A stretch of 64,000 nt of DNA from Shinella sp. PSBB067 (GCF_016839145.1 NZ_CP069304.1:496001-560000); one strand, 5' to 3'. Counted from the first letter of the stretch, positions 52,956 to 62,176 are shown. Translations and numbers: made by a program. Notes: generated from the letters alone by a model not told the origin.

Positions 52956-53864
52956 TTGTTATTTCGGAAAATCGCACTCGCCGCGGCGGGTATTCTCATG
53001 GCGGCGGGCATCGCCGCCGGCGCGGACGACAATCGCGGCACGATCGGCGAGATCCTGTCGGCCAAGCGTGTCGTCCTGATGAACGACCTGTCGTCGGCGC
53101 CCTGGCAGTTCCGCGACGCCGCCGGCAATGCCGCCGGCTTCTCGATCGATCTCGACCGGATGATCGCGGCCCGCCTCGGCGTCGACCTGCATCTGATCAA
53201 CACGGAATGGGCCGGCCTCATCCCGGGCCTGCTGTCGCGCAAGACGGATTTCGTCGCAAGCTCGATGTCGACGACCTTCAAGCGCGCGCAGCAGGTGCTG
53301 TTCACCAACGGCACCTGGTACAAGACGGGCGTGGTCGCCATCGTCAAGCCTGACATCGGCGTCACCTCGTGGGAAGACCTCAACAAGCCGGACAGGACGA
53401 TCGCCATCAAGGCCGGCACCAGCGGCGTCGACGTCGCCAAGCAGTTCTTTCCCGATGCCAAGATCCAGAGCTATCCGTCGGATATCGATCTCTACCAGGT
53501 GCTGAAGGGCGGCCGTGTCGATGCCGCTCTGAACGACCTGGCGGCCCTGAATGCGATCAAGGATTCCTACGGCTTCGACACGCTGAAGGAGCCGCGCGAA
53601 CTGATCAGCACGGACACCTGGGCCTTCGCGGTCCGGCCGGGCGATGTCTACACCTGGCAGTATCTCGATTTCTTCCTGACCAAGATCCACGAAAGCGGCG
53701 AGCTCGACGCCCTCTACAAGTACTGGGTCACCGGCGAGCAGTGGCAGGCGGACTTCATGAAGAAGAACGACGGCGTGTCCCAGCAGCGCAAGGACCTCGT
53801 CAACCTTCTCGGCATCCAGGACTACACGGCCGAGACCGGCGGCACGCGCATGACGCTGGAATAG
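52956..53864 (+). CDS. amino-acid-type ABC substrate-binding protein (family 3), copy 1
   Basis: Protein of 302 aa starting at TTG 52956 with AAGGGAGGA upstream. A signal peptide (cleavage near ADD) is followed by family-3 features: MNDLSSAPWQFRDAAGN, FSIDLDRMIAARLG, TEWAGLIPGLLSRKTDF and SMSTTFKRAQQVLFTNG, with the ligand-pocket arginine region. It shares most residues with the binding protein at 59100, so the two are recent paralogues. It has no transporter genes of its own next to it; it may feed the importer at 60078-62163. Divergent from IclR copy 1. Confidence 0.92.
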   Translation: MLFRKIALAAAGILMAAGIAAGADDNRGTIGEILSAKRVVLMNDLSSAPWQFRDAAGNAAGFSIDLDRMIAARLGVDLHLINTEWAGLIPGLLSRKTDFVASSMSTTFKRAQQVLFTNGTWYKTGVVAIVKPDIGVTSWEDLNKPDRTIAIKAGTSGVDVAKQFFPDAKIQSYPSDIDLYQVLKGGRVDAALNDLAALNAIKDSYGFDTLKEPRELISTDTWAFAVRPGDVYTWQYLDFFLTKIHESGELDALYKYWVTGEQWQADFMKKNDGVSQQRKDLVNLLGIQDYTAETGGTRMTLE

Positions 53865-53871
53865 CAACACG

Positions 53872-53899
53872 GGGAGGCGGCGCCCAGGTGCCGCCTCCC
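53872..53899 (+). terminator. intercistronic hairpin after binding-protein copy 1
   Basis: GGGAGGCGGC (53872-53881) pairs with GCCGCCTCCC (53890-53899), a perfect 10-bp stem with an 8-base loop, seven bases after the binding-protein stop. No U-run, so transcript protection is the favoured role. Confidence 0.6.
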
Positions 53900-53945
53900 G
53901 CAGAAGACGCCCGATCGACCAGCCTGTTTTAGGAAGCATCTCGAC

Positions 53946-54854
53946 ATGAAAAACGAACTGATGGGGATCATCCCCGCCCTGGTGACGCCGTTCGACGCCA
54001 ATGGCGATATCAACGAAGAGAAATTTCGCGCCCATACCCGTTTCATTCTGGGCAAGAAGGTCCATGGCGTCTGCCTCGGCGGCAGCACGGGCGAAGGCTA
54101 TACGTTCAGCCCGCAGGAACTGCGCCGTCTCACGGCGGCCACGCTGGAGGAGGTTAACGGCAAGGTGCCGGTCGTCGCCGGCATCATCGCCAATTCCACC
54201 CGGGAAGTCCTGGAGCGGGCCGATGCCCTGAAGGACCTCGGCGTCGCCGCCCTGCAGGTGACGCCGACCTACTACGTCTTCAACTACGGCGAAGACGCCA
54301 TGTTCGAATATTTCAAGCGGATCTGGGAGGAGACCGGCATTCCGCTCGTCATCTACAATGTCATCCCCTGGAACCTTTTGAGCGCCGATCTCGTCATCCG
54401 CATGATGGAGGAAATCCCGGGCGTGATCGGCATCAAGCAGAGCCAGGGCAACATTTCGCGGGCGGCCGAGCTGGTCATCCGCGCGCCCAAGGGCAAGTCG
54501 ATCCTGGCGGCGATCGACGACCTGCTGTACCCCTGCTTCATGTTCGGCGCCCAGGGCACGCTGGCCGCCTCGCCGACGGCGGCGCCCGGCCCGTGCGTTG
54601 CGCTGTGGGATGCGGTGAAGGCCGGCAACCATGAGCTTGCGCAGCAGATCCACGACAAGCTGGTGATCTTCTGGCACCTGATGGGCCACGAGAACCTGCC
54701 CGCCCTCGTCAAGTACTGCCTCGAGCTCCAGGGCGGCGATGTCGGCCTGCCGCGCCACCCGATGCCCGCCGCCTCGCAGGCGCAGAAGGAGAAGATCAAG
54801 CCGGCCCTCGAAGCGCTGCTTCGCTTCGATCCCGCGCTTTCCAGGGCTGCTTGA
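53946..54854 (+). CDS. DapA-family class I aldolase (dihydrodipicolinate synthase/KDG aldolase family), copy 1
   Basis: Protein of 302 aa, a (beta/alpha)8 barrel of the NAL/DapA superfamily. GSTGEG (46-51) binds the substrate carboxylate, Y138 (IYNVIPW) relays protons and K164 (GIKQSQGN) forms the Schiff base with pyruvate. Enzymes of this fold cleave or form 2-keto acids at pyruvate. The family does not fix the substrate; context argues against lysine synthesis because it lies with a binding protein and IclR regulator. It is paralogous to the copy at 54963. Confidence 0.92.
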   Translation: MKNELMGIIPALVTPFDANGDINEEKFRAHTRFILGKKVHGVCLGGSTGEGYTFSPQELRRLTAATLEEVNGKVPVVAGIIANSTREVLERADALKDLGVAALQVTPTYYVFNYGEDAMFEYFKRIWEETGIPLVIYNVIPWNLLSADLVIRMMEEIPGVIGIKQSQGNISRAAELVIRAPKGKSILAAIDDLLYPCFMFGAQGTLAASPTAAPGPCVALWDAVKAGNHELAQQIHDKLVIFWHLMGHENLPALVKYCLELQGGDVGLPRHPMPAASQAQKEKIKPALEALLRFDPALSRAA

Positions 54855-54867
54855 CGGCCAGCACGAC

Positions 54868-54906
54868 GGCAAAAGCCCCGGTTTGAACGAGACCGGGGCT
54901 TTTGCC
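54868..54906. terminator. bidirectional intrinsic terminator
   Basis: GGCAAAAGCCCCGGT (54868-54882) and ACCGGGGCTTTTGCC (54892-54906) form a perfect 15-bp stem with a 9-base loop, between two convergent genes. The AAAA/TTTT within the arms gives a U-run in both directions, so it can end both operons. Confidence 0.9.
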
Positions 54907-54962
54907 TTGGGAGGATTTTTGCAAAACGCGGGCGCCGTGACATGGCGCCCGCGAAAAGCGCG

Positions 54963-55877
54963 TCAGGCGGCTGCCGACTGCGAGACGTCCTCGTAGCGCA
55001 GGACGTTCTTCAGCTCGCGCTCGATATTGGCGAGCTGGGCAGCGCTCGTCGCCGGCATCGGCATGCGCGGCAGGCCGGCTTCGGTGCCCTGCAGGCGGAT
55101 CGCGGTCTTGATGTTGGCCGGCAGGTTGTCGGCATAGATGGTGTTCCAGAAGCGCAGCAGGGCTTCGTGGATTTCCCTGGCGAGCTTGTGGTCGCCGCGC
55201 TGCACGGCGTTCCACAGCGCGATGCACACGCCCGGAACGGCCGCCGGATTGGCCGCGATGGTGCCGTGGCAGCCGATGGCGAAGGACGGATAAAGCAGCG
55301 CGTCGATCGCCGAATAGACCTTGCAGCCTTCCGGAACGTTCAGCATGAGGTCGGCCATCAGCTTGAGGTCGCCGGCGCTCTGCTTGACGCCCTGCACGCC
55401 CGGCAGCTCCTTCATCAGGCGAACGAGCAGCGCCGGGCTGAGATAGTTCCACGGCACGACGTTGTAGATGATAACAGGCACGTCGGTCGCTTCGGTCAGC
55501 GCCTTGAAGTGGGCGAAGGTGGCTTCGTCATCCGGCTTGAAGACGTAGTGGACCGGGGTGACCTGCAGGCCCTGGATCGACAGGTGCGAGATCGCCTTGG
55601 CGCGGCGGATGGCGTCGCGGGTCGAGTTGGCGATGATGCCGGCGAGAACCGGGATCCTGCCGTTGACCTCCTCAACGCAGATTTCCATGAGGCGGGTGAA
55701 TTCCTCGATGGTCAGCGTGTGGCCTTCGCCCGAGCTGCCGCCGACGCAGACGCCGTGGACGTTCTTGGAAAGGTTGAACTTGACGATGTTGCGGAAGGCC
55801 GCCTCGTCGATCTCGCCTTCCTTGGTGAAGGGCGTGACGATCGGCGGGATGATGCCGTTGACGTGGTCGAGGTTCAT
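54963..55877 (-). CDS. DapA-family class I aldolase, copy 2
   Basis: Protein of 304 aa. The active-site set matches copy 1: GSSGEG (47-52), Y138 (IYNVVPW) and K165 (GVKQSAGD). Sequence similarity to copy 1 spans the full length (e.g. AGIIANSTRD versus AGIIANSTRE), so these are paralogues. It is the last gene of the aminotransferase-DhaK-aldolase operon on the minus strand, 89 bp after the DhaK gene. Cleavage of a keto acid produced by the aminotransferase into pyruvate and a triose is an inference from the operon. Confidence 0.92.
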   Translation of the reverse strand: MNLDHVNGIIPPIVTPFTKEGEIDEAAFRNIVKFNLSKNVHGVCVGGSSGEGHTLTIEEFTRLMEICVEEVNGRIPVLAGIIANSTRDAIRRAKAISHLSIQGLQVTPVHYVFKPDDEATFAHFKALTEATDVPVIIYNVVPWNYLSPALLVRLMKELPGVQGVKQSAGDLKLMADLMLNVPEGCKVYSAIDALLYPSFAIGCHGTIAANPAAVPGVCIALWNAVQRGDHKLAREIHEALLRFWNTIYADNLPANIKTAIRLQGTEAGLPRMPMPATSAAQLANIERELKNVLRYEDVSQSAAA

Positions 55878-55966
55878 TTCAATGCTCCTGTTGTGAGTTC
55901 TGTTCGGTTCTGTGATTCCAGGGCGCCGCCTCCGGCGCCGTGAACGGGTTGAAAAAAGGGATCGCT

Positions 55967-57658
55967 TCAGAGCGCTTCGGCCAGAGCCCGCATCCAGATC
56001 GCGACGGCGGCCGCGCCGCCATCCGGGACGCCCACCGCGCGGTCGCCGAGATAGGCGGCACGCCCGAGCTTCGGGCTCATCGTCTCGGTCGCCCTGGCGC
56101 CATCCTCGGCCGCCTTGGCGGCGGCGCGCCAGGCCGACTTCGGATCGCTGCCGACGGCCGCGCGCGCGGCCGCCAGCGCCGGGTGGAGCGCGTCGAGCAT
56201 GGTGCGGTCACCCGGCCTGGCGCCGCCGATCTGGCTGATCGCGGCCACCGCGATCTCCAGCGCCTCGATGAAGGTCTCCGGCGCGAAACCCGGGTCGCCG
56301 GCGAGGTGCCGGCCGGCGCGGGTCAGCGCGATGGCGTAGAAGGGACCGGAACTGCCGGCGATCGCGCGGCGCAGCGCGTTGCCGATCGACACGAAGGCAT
56401 GGGCGGGATTGGCCCAGGCCGTGTCCGGCAGTCCGCGGACAGCCTGGGCGCCGCGCAACATGCTGGCGCCGAGATCGCCGTCGCCGGCGCGGCTGTCGAG
56501 ATCGGTGAGATAGGCTTCCGCCGCCTCCAGCGCAGAGGCGACGGCAAGCGCGACCGCCTTCAACCTGGCGGCGTCGAACGGCACGCCCTCGCAGAGCACG
56601 GACTCGTCCTCGTTCACGTTATCCGTCTTCACGATTACGGCGGTGTCCGGCACCTTGCCGCCGCCCGGCCAGGCGGTCGCGCCGGTCGGCGCGTCGAGCA
56701 GTTCGGCATCGCCGTCCTGCAACGGCAGGAGCGAAATCGAGCAGCCCGGCATTTCGATCGCCGTCAGGAAGTCGCCGCTCCAGGCGCGTTCGACGGTGAT
56801 GCCCTTTTCGCGCAGCACGGCCAGCGCCCGGCGGGCGACGATCGCCAGCTCCATCGGCGGGGTCGCGCCAAGTCCGTTGACCAGCATCGCGACACGGGCG
56901 CCGCGCCCGATCTTCATGTCGGTGACGATGGTCTCGACCAGCCGGTCGACCAGCGCGTCGGCGGACATGATGCCGGTCCGTTCGACGCCCTTTTCGCCAT
57001 GGATGCCGAGCCCGAGTTCGATCTCGTCCTCGGCCAGTTCGAAGCCGGGCTTGCCTGCCGCCGGCACGGTGCAGGCGCCAAGCGCCACGCCCATCGTGCC
57101 GATGCGGGCGGCGGCGGCGCGGGCGACGGCCGCGACCTCCTGCAAAGTCTTGCCGCTTTCAGCGGCCGCCCCGGCGATCTTGTGGACGAAGACCGTCCCG
57201 GCAATGCCGCGACGCCGGTCGCGGGGGACGAGACCGGCCAGCGCCACGTCGTCGGCGACGACGACGAGTTCGGTCGGGATGCCTTCGACCGCCGCCAGTT
57301 CGCCGGCGAGGCCGAAGTTCAGGCGGTCGCCCGTATAGTTCTTGACGATCAGCAGCGCGCCGGCCGGTCCTGCCGTGGCGCGGATCGCGGCAAGCACCGC
57401 ATCGACGCTCGGCGAGGTGAAGACCTCGCCGGTCACCGCCGCCGTCAGCATGCCGCGGCCGACATAGCCGGCATGGGCCGGCTCGTGGCCCGCCCCGCCG
57501 CCGGAGATCAGGGCAACCGGGCGGTCGGCCGCAGCCGGCAGGCCTGCCCGGATGACGACGTTTTCGGTGTCGAGGAGAGCGAGGCCGGGATTGAGGCCGA
57601 CGGTGCCTTCCAGCATTTCGCGAACGATGTCGGCGGTCCTGTTGATCAGCTTCTTCAT
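55967..57658 (-). CDS. fused dihydroxyacetone kinase (DhaK-DhaL)
   Basis: Protein of 563 aa. The DhaK half (about 1-330) has GGGAGHEP (53-60), KNYTGDRLNFGLA (106-118) and H220 in GIHGEKG, the residue that binds dihydroxyacetone as a hemiaminal. The DhaL half (about 350-563) carries the Mg-ATP motif DSRAGDGDLG with its aspartates, and GSSGPFYAIAL. It phosphorylates dihydroxyacetone, and often glyceraldehyde, with ATP. The ATG at 57658 overlaps the aminotransferase stop. Its position between an aminotransferase and an aldolase suggests it captures a triose released by the aldolase. Confidence 0.93.
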   Translation of the reverse strand: MKKLINRTADIVREMLEGTVGLNPGLALLDTENVVIRAGLPAAADRPVALISGGGAGHEPAHAGYVGRGMLTAAVTGEVFTSPSVDAVLAAIRATAGPAGALLIVKNYTGDRLNFGLAGELAAVEGIPTELVVVADDVALAGLVPRDRRRGIAGTVFVHKIAGAAAESGKTLQEVAAVARAAAARIGTMGVALGACTVPAAGKPGFELAEDEIELGLGIHGEKGVERTGIMSADALVDRLVETIVTDMKIGRGARVAMLVNGLGATPPMELAIVARRALAVLREKGITVERAWSGDFLTAIEMPGCSISLLPLQDGDAELLDAPTGATAWPGGGKVPDTAVIVKTDNVNEDESVLCEGVPFDAARLKAVALAVASALEAAEAYLTDLDSRAGDGDLGASMLRGAQAVRGLPDTAWANPAHAFVSIGNALRRAIAGSSGPFYAIALTRAGRHLAGDPGFAPETFIEALEIAVAAISQIGGARPGDRTMLDALHPALAAARAAVGSDPKSAWRAAAKAAEDGARATETMSPKLGRAAYLGDRAVGVPDGGAAAVAIWMRALAEAL

Positions 57659-58860
57659 CACGCCGCCTCGCTGTCCTGGGCGCGCAGGAAGGCCTCCAGG
57701 CGCGAGGCGCCTTCGGCGATCAGCGCGGGATCGACGGCGAAGCAGACGCGCAGATACTGCTCGCTGCCCGGGCCGAAGGCGGAGCCGGGCGCCACCCCGA
57801 CGCCGGCTTCCCTGAGGATGCGGCGGGCCATTTCATAGCCGCTGTTCATGCCGCGCACCGAGAAGAAGAAGTAGAAGGTGCCCTGCGGCCAGAAGACCTT
57901 GACGTTTGGGAGCTTGTCCAGCGTCGCGCAGATGATCTCGCGGCCGCGCGCCGAACGTTCCACGAGCTGGCGGATGAAGTCGTCGCCCTGATCGAGGGCC
58001 GCAACCGCCGCGTACTGGCTGAACGTGGAGACACTGGTGGTGTTGTACTGGCTGAGATTGTCGAACACCGTCGACATGCCCTCGGGATAGATCAGCCAGC
58101 CGATGCGCCAGCCCGTCATGCACCAGTTCTTCGAGAAGGTGTTGGTGATCAGCAGGCGGTCGGTCGGTTCGGTGACTTCGAGGAAGGAGGGCGCGATGGT
58201 GCCGTCATAGGTGAAGTGGCAATAGACCTCGTCGGAGACAATCCACAGGCCGCGCTCGCGGGCGAAATCGCGCACCTCGACCATCTGCTCCTTCGGCATG
58301 ATCCAGCCGGTCGGATTGGAAGGGGAATTGATGGCGATGGCGCGGGTCCTCGGGGTGACGGCGGCATAGACGTCGTCGAGGTCCAGCGTGAAGCCGCCGC
58401 TGCCGGTGGTGCGATAGGGCACGGGCACGACCGTGCCGCCGAGGATGCCGATGATCTCGACGAGGTTCGGCCAGGCGGGAACCGGAACGATCACCTCGTC
58501 GCCGGGGCTGATGATCGCCTGGAAGGCCTGCATGATGGCCTGGACGCCGCCGGCCGTGACGCTGAAGCGGTTCGGGCCGACATCCACGTTCCAGTGGCGC
58601 TTGTGGTAGCGGTCGAGTGCCGCGCGCAGCGCCGGCACGCCGTGCGAATAGGTGTAGCGGGTATGGCCGGCCTGCATGGCGGCGACCGCGGCGTCCTTGA
58701 TGAAGTCCGGCGTCGGCAGGTCGCCTTCACCGATCCACAGCTTGATGACATCGGGGTCTTCGCGCGCGAGGTCGGCAATGTCGCAGATCTGGTTCAGTTC
58801 GATCCGGCTGATGCGCTCCGGCGTGCCGGCGATCGGCCATTCAGGATCGTTGTAGTCCAT
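57658..58860 (-). CDS. class I/II PLP-dependent aminotransferase
   Basis: Protein of 400 aa. Fold type I residues: SNPTG (181-185, N182 binds the PLP ring), SDEVY (D210, Y213), and the Schiff-base lysine K244 in TFSKNWCMTGWRIG. The C-terminal arginine that holds the substrate carboxylate lies in LRVCFAV. ATG 58860 has GGGAGACA upstream. It is the first gene of the minus-strand operon with DhaK and the second aldolase, facing the binding protein at 59100 across an IclR-controlled region. It would turn the imported amino compound into a keto acid. Confidence 0.92.
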   Translation of the reverse strand: MDYNDPEWPIAGTPERISRIELNQICDIADLAREDPDVIKLWIGEGDLPTPDFIKDAAVAAMQAGHTRYTYSHGVPALRAALDRYHKRHWNVDVGPNRFSVTAGGVQAIMQAFQAIISPGDEVIVPVPAWPNLVEIIGILGGTVVPVPYRTTGSGGFTLDLDDVYAAVTPRTRAIAINSPSNPTGWIMPKEQMVEVRDFARERGLWIVSDEVYCHFTYDGTIAPSFLEVTEPTDRLLITNTFSKNWCMTGWRIGWLIYPEGMSTVFDNLSQYNTTSVSTFSQYAAVAALDQGDDFIRQLVERSARGREIICATLDKLPNVKVFWPQGTFYFFFSVRGMNSGYEMARRILREAGVGVAPGSAFGPGSEQYLRVCFAVDPALIAEGASRLEAFLRAQDSEAA

Positions 58861-58935
58861 GTATGTCTCCCTCACGATGCTCCCAAGGCGCGGCCGGCGA
58901 TCTCGCGTGTCCCGCCAGCGGCTATACGGACTACA

Positions 58936-58954
58936 TATTCCACAATATGGAATA
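58936..58954. promoter_or_regulatory. candidate IclR operator A
   Basis: TATTCCA (58936-58942), CAATA, TGGAATA (58948-58954): a 7-bp inverted repeat in the divergent gap between the aminotransferase and binding-protein genes. Its core (TTCCAC-AATA-TGGAA type) resembles IclR-family sites. Confidence 0.55.
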
Positions 58955-59059
58955 AAGATCCGTACTGCATCCACATAATGAAATTATTTCGGAACAGTCA
59001 ACAGAAAGGTTGCGGTTTCTCTCAGATTGTGTGTAGATCGCCTCGTCAGATCAAAATAA

Positions 59060-59072
59060 TCCGCATTGCGGA
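59060..59072. promoter_or_regulatory. candidate IclR operator B
   Basis: TCCGC (59060-59064) ATT GCGGA (59068-59072): a second palindrome about 120 bp from site A and 28 bp upstream of the binding-protein ATG. It keeps the TCC...GGA symmetry of site A. Confidence 0.5.
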
Positions 59073-59099
59073 ATTAAAACAGGATGGGAGCGCATAAGA

Positions 59100-60005
59100 A
59101 TGAGAAAACTGATAATCTGGGCAGGCGCCCTGCTGATGGCAGCCACGACCGTCGTTTCGGCAGCCGACGATCCGCGCGGCACGATCGGCGAGATACTCAA
59201 GGCTAAGAAGATCGTCATCATGAACGACCTGTCGGCGGCGCCGTGGCAGTTCCGCGACGCCAACGGCAACCCGGCCGGCTTTTCGGTCGACCTCGACCGC
59301 CTGATCGCAGCCAAGCTCGACGTCGACCTGGAAATGCGCAATGTCGAATGGGCCGGCCTCATTCCGGGCCTGCTCAGCCGCAAGTCCGACATCCTGGCGA
59401 CCAGCATGTCCACGACCTTCAAGCGCGCCCAGCAGATCCTGTTCACGACCGGGAGCTGGTATTCGACGGGCGTCGTGGCGATCGTGAAGGCGGAAGACAA
59501 GGACAAGTCCTGGGAAGAGCTGAACCAGCCCGGCAAGCGCATTGCCGTCAAGGCCGGCACAAACGCGGTGGACGCTGCCAAGCAGTTCTTCCCGCAGGCC
59601 GACGTGCAGAGCTATCCGAACGACGTCGATACCTACCAGGCCCTCAAGACCGGCCGCGTCGATGCCTCGCTCAACGACCTCGCCGTGCTCGGCGTCGTCA
59701 AGGCCGAGTATGATTTCGAGGCCCTGTCCGAGCCGCGCCAGTTGATCACGGCCGATACCTGGGGCTTTGCCGTCCGCCCGGGCGACATCTACACCTGGCA
59801 GTATCTCAACTTCTTCCTGGCCAAGATCCAGGAAAGCGGCGAGCTCGACGCCCTGAAGAAATACTGGGTCGACGGCGAGACCTGGAAGAAGGACTTCCTG
59901 GAGAAGAACAGCGGCGTCTCGGAAGACCGCAAGAAGCTGGTCGAGCTGCTCGGCATCGGTGCCTATGTTCCCGAAAACAACGGCACGCGCCACACCCTGC
60001 AGTAA
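59100..60005 (+). CDS. amino-acid-type ABC substrate-binding protein (family 3), copy 2
   Basis: Protein of 301 aa with signal peptide (cleavage after VVSAAD). It carries the same landmarks as copy 1: MNDLSAAPWQFRDANGN, FSVDLDRLIAAKLD, VEWAGLIPGLLSRKSD and SMSTTFKRAQQILFT. It is the first gene of the complete importer operon (ATPase, two permeases, IclR). The operator-like palindromes sit just upstream. Ligand is probably an amino acid or small amino compound; the aminotransferase opposite supports this. Confidence 0.93.
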   Translation: MRKLIIWAGALLMAATTVVSAADDPRGTIGEILKAKKIVIMNDLSAAPWQFRDANGNPAGFSVDLDRLIAAKLDVDLEMRNVEWAGLIPGLLSRKSDILATSMSTTFKRAQQILFTTGSWYSTGVVAIVKAEDKDKSWEELNQPGKRIAVKAGTNAVDAAKQFFPQADVQSYPNDVDTYQALKTGRVDASLNDLAVLGVVKAEYDFEALSEPRQLITADTWGFAVRPGDIYTWQYLNFFLAKIQESGELDALKKYWVDGETWKKDFLEKNSGVSEDRKKLVELLGIGAYVPENNGTRHTLQ

Positions 60006-60016
60006 GGGATACCCAT

Positions 60017-60046
60017 CCGGGCCACCATCGCGGATGGATGGCCCGG
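60017..60046 (+). terminator. intercistronic hairpin after binding-protein copy 2
   Basis: CCGGGCCA-CCAT (60017-60028), loop CGCGG, ATGG-A-TGGCCCGG (60034-60046): a 12-bp stem with one bulged A, between the binding-protein and ATPase genes. No U-run. Confidence 0.6.
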
Positions 60047-60077
60047 GTCGGTCCGGTTGAAACAAGAGGGGTTCGGG

Positions 60078-60809
60078 ATGCCATTCTTCGAGGCGCGGGA
60101 CGTCAACTTCCATTTCGGCAAGCACCATGCGCTGCGCGATATTTCGCTGGCGTTCGAGAAGTCGGACGTGCTGGTCATCTGCGGGCCGTCGGGATCGGGC
60201 AAGAGCACCTTCATCCGCACGATCAACCGGCTTGCCGGCCCGCTGACCAGCGGCGACATCAAGCTCGAAGGCAAGAGCCTTTCGACGATGCGCTCGAAGG
60301 AGCTCTATCGCAAGGTCGGCATGGTGTTCCAGCGCTTCAATCTCTTCCAGCATCTGTCCGTTCTCGACAATATCGCCCTGCCGCAGCGCCGCGCGCTGGG
60401 CAGGAGCCGCAAGGAAGCCAACGAGCGGGCGATGGCGCTTCTGGAAAGGGTAGGGCTCGGCGAGAAGGCGGCCGCCTATCCGGTGCAGCTTTCCGGCGGC
60501 CAGCAGCAGCGCGTGGCGATCTGCCGGGCGCTCGCCATGGATCCCGAGCTTCTCCTCTTCGATGAGCCGACCTCGGCGCTCGACCCGGAAATGGTCGGCG
60601 AGGTGCTGCAGGTCATGCGCGAGCTGGTCACCTCCGGCATGACCATGATGGTCGTGACCCACGAGATGGGTTTTGCCCGGGAACTGGCGAGCGAGGTGGT
60701 GTTCCTCGAAAGCGGCCAGCTTATCGAGAAGGGGCCGCCGGCCGACTTCTTTTCCCATCCGAAAGAGGCGCGCACACGGGCCTTTCTCGACCAGATCCTC
60801 CGGCACTAG
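60078..60809 (+). CDS. amino-acid ABC transporter ATP-binding protein
   Basis: Protein of 243 aa. Walker [11 protein letters not shown]-loop [14 protein letters not shown], signature [15 protein letters not shown], Walker [16 protein letters not shown] and switch histidine ([11 protein letters not shown]). The [12 protein letters not shown] run is typical of polar amino-acid importers (GlnQ/HisP). The ATG at 60078 was chosen over a TTG 7 codons earlier. It powers the permease pair that follows. Confidence 0.94.
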   Translation: MPFFEARDVNFHFGKHHALRDISLAFEKSDVLVICGPSGSGKSTFIRTINRLAGPLTSGDIKLEGKSLSTMRSKELYRKVGMVFQRFNLFQHLSVLDNIALPQRRALGRSRKEANERAMALLERVGLGEKAAAYPVQLSGGQQQRVAICRALAMDPELLLFDEPTSALDPEMVGEVLQVMRELVTSGMTMMVVTHEMGFARELASEVVFLESGQLIEKGPPADFFSHPKEARTRAFLDQILRH

Positions 60810-60820
60810 GCGGCATCGTC

Positions 60821-61495
60821 ATGTTCTCAGACGCTTACGATCTCTTCTGGCAATATAAAGACACCTATATGGAGGGCCTGCGCAACGCGCTGACGGCGGC
60901 AGCTTTCGGCCTTTGCATGGCGCTCGTCGTCGGCATGCTGGCCGGTGTCACGCGCTACGCCTCGAGGGGCAGCATCATCGGCCGTGCCGTTGCCGTCTAT
61001 GTCTCGTTCGTGCGCAACACGCCGCTTCTGGTGCAGGTCTACTTCATCTATTTCGGCCTGCCGGCGATGGGCGTCACGCTCAGCGCCTTCTGGACCGGCG
61101 TGATTGCGCTGACCTTCAATTCCGGCGCCTATATCGCCGAAATGGTGCGCGGTGGCCTGAACGCCATCCCGCGGGGCCAGACGGAAGCGGCGATGTCGCT
61201 GGGGCTTCGCCAAAGGGTGGTGTTGTGGAAGGTGCTGCTGCCGCAGGCCGGGCCAACCATCCTGCCGGCCGTCACCGGGCAGTTCGTGCAACTGATCAAG
61301 GACACGTCGCTGCTCTATACGATCTCGGTCCTGGAAATCACCAAGGCCGCCGACGACGTCGGCAACGAGACCTACCAGTTCCTGCCGGCCTACATGGTGA
61401 GCTGCGCCATCTATGTGGCGGTCTGCATCGTCCTGAACCTGATCGTCGACCTCTACGAAAGCCGTGCCGGCTTTTCCAGACACCAGCGAGCCTGA
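60821..61495 (+). CDS. amino-acid ABC transporter permease (HisM/GlnP type), first
   Basis: Protein of 224 aa with about five membrane helices. Family motifs: YVSFVRNTPLLVQVYFIYFGLPAMG and the EAA loop RGQTEAAMSLGLRQRVVLWKVLLPQAG. It follows the ATPase gene by 11 bp and precedes the second permease by three bases. Together they form the heteromeric channel for the family-3 binding proteins. Confidence 0.94.
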   Translation: MFSDAYDLFWQYKDTYMEGLRNALTAAAFGLCMALVVGMLAGVTRYASRGSIIGRAVAVYVSFVRNTPLLVQVYFIYFGLPAMGVTLSAFWTGVIALTFNSGAYIAEMVRGGLNAIPRGQTEAAMSLGLRQRVVLWKVLLPQAGPTILPAVTGQFVQLIKDTSLLYTISVLEITKAADDVGNETYQFLPAYMVSCAIYVAVCIVLNLIVDLYESRAGFSRHQRA

Positions 61496-61497
61496 CC

Positions 61498-62163
61498 ATG
61501 ATCGACATCATATCCGTCGCCCGCGACGCACTGGGGCTCATCATCACCGGACTGCCGATCGTGCTGATGCTGACGGTGGCGGCCTTCTTTCCGGCCCTGT
61601 TCATCGGCATCGTCGGCGGACTGCTGGCCTCCTCCCGGTTCCGGCTCGTCCGCCTCCTCGTCAGCGTCTATGTCTATGTTTTCCGCAGCACGCCCTTCCT
61701 GATGTTCATCTTCCTTGTCTATTACGGCTTGCCGCAATACGACATCGACATCGGGCCGGTGACGACGGCGATCATCGCCTTGTCGCTGTCGCACGGCGCC
61801 TATATGACCGAGATCATCCGTGGCGGATTGCGCGGGCTGGACAAGGGGCAGGGCGAGGCGGCGGTCGCGCTCGGCTTCGGCCTCTTCCACCGGTTGAAGG
61901 ATATCACCCTGCCGCAGGCCCTGATGGCGATCATCCCGTCGCTGCTCGGCCAGTCGATCCTGATCATCAAGGATACATCGCTTGTTTCCGTGGTCGGGAT
62001 CAGCGAGATCACCCGGCTCGGCCGCGAGGTCGTGATCCGCACCAACGAGCCCTTCGTGGTGTTCACGCTGCTGGCGCTTACCTACTTTGTCGTGTGTTTT
62101 CTGCTAGAACTGTTCGCGCGCCAATTGGAGGGACGTGCCCGGCGGATTCTCTCGGGGCAGTGA
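61498..62163 (+). CDS. amino-acid ABC transporter permease, second
   Basis: Protein of 221 aa. YVYVFRSTPFLMFIFLVYYGLPQY, SHGAYMTEIIRGGLRGLDKGQGEAA and DITLPQALMAIIPSLLGQSI mark a HisQ/GlnP-type permease with the EAA loop. It starts 2 bp after the first permease stop. The gene for an IclR regulator follows by 13 bp, an unusual but clear operon order. Confidence 0.94.
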   Translation: MIDIISVARDALGLIITGLPIVLMLTVAAFFPALFIGIVGGLLASSRFRLVRLLVSVYVYVFRSTPFLMFIFLVYYGLPQYDIDIGPVTTAIIALSLSHGAYMTEIIRGGLRGLDKGQGEAAVALGFGLFHRLKDITLPQALMAIIPSLLGQSILIIKDTSLVSVVGISEITRLGREVVIRTNEPFVVFTLLALTYFVVCFLLELFARQLEGRARRILSGQ

Positions 62164-62176
62164 GATCGGAAAGAAC

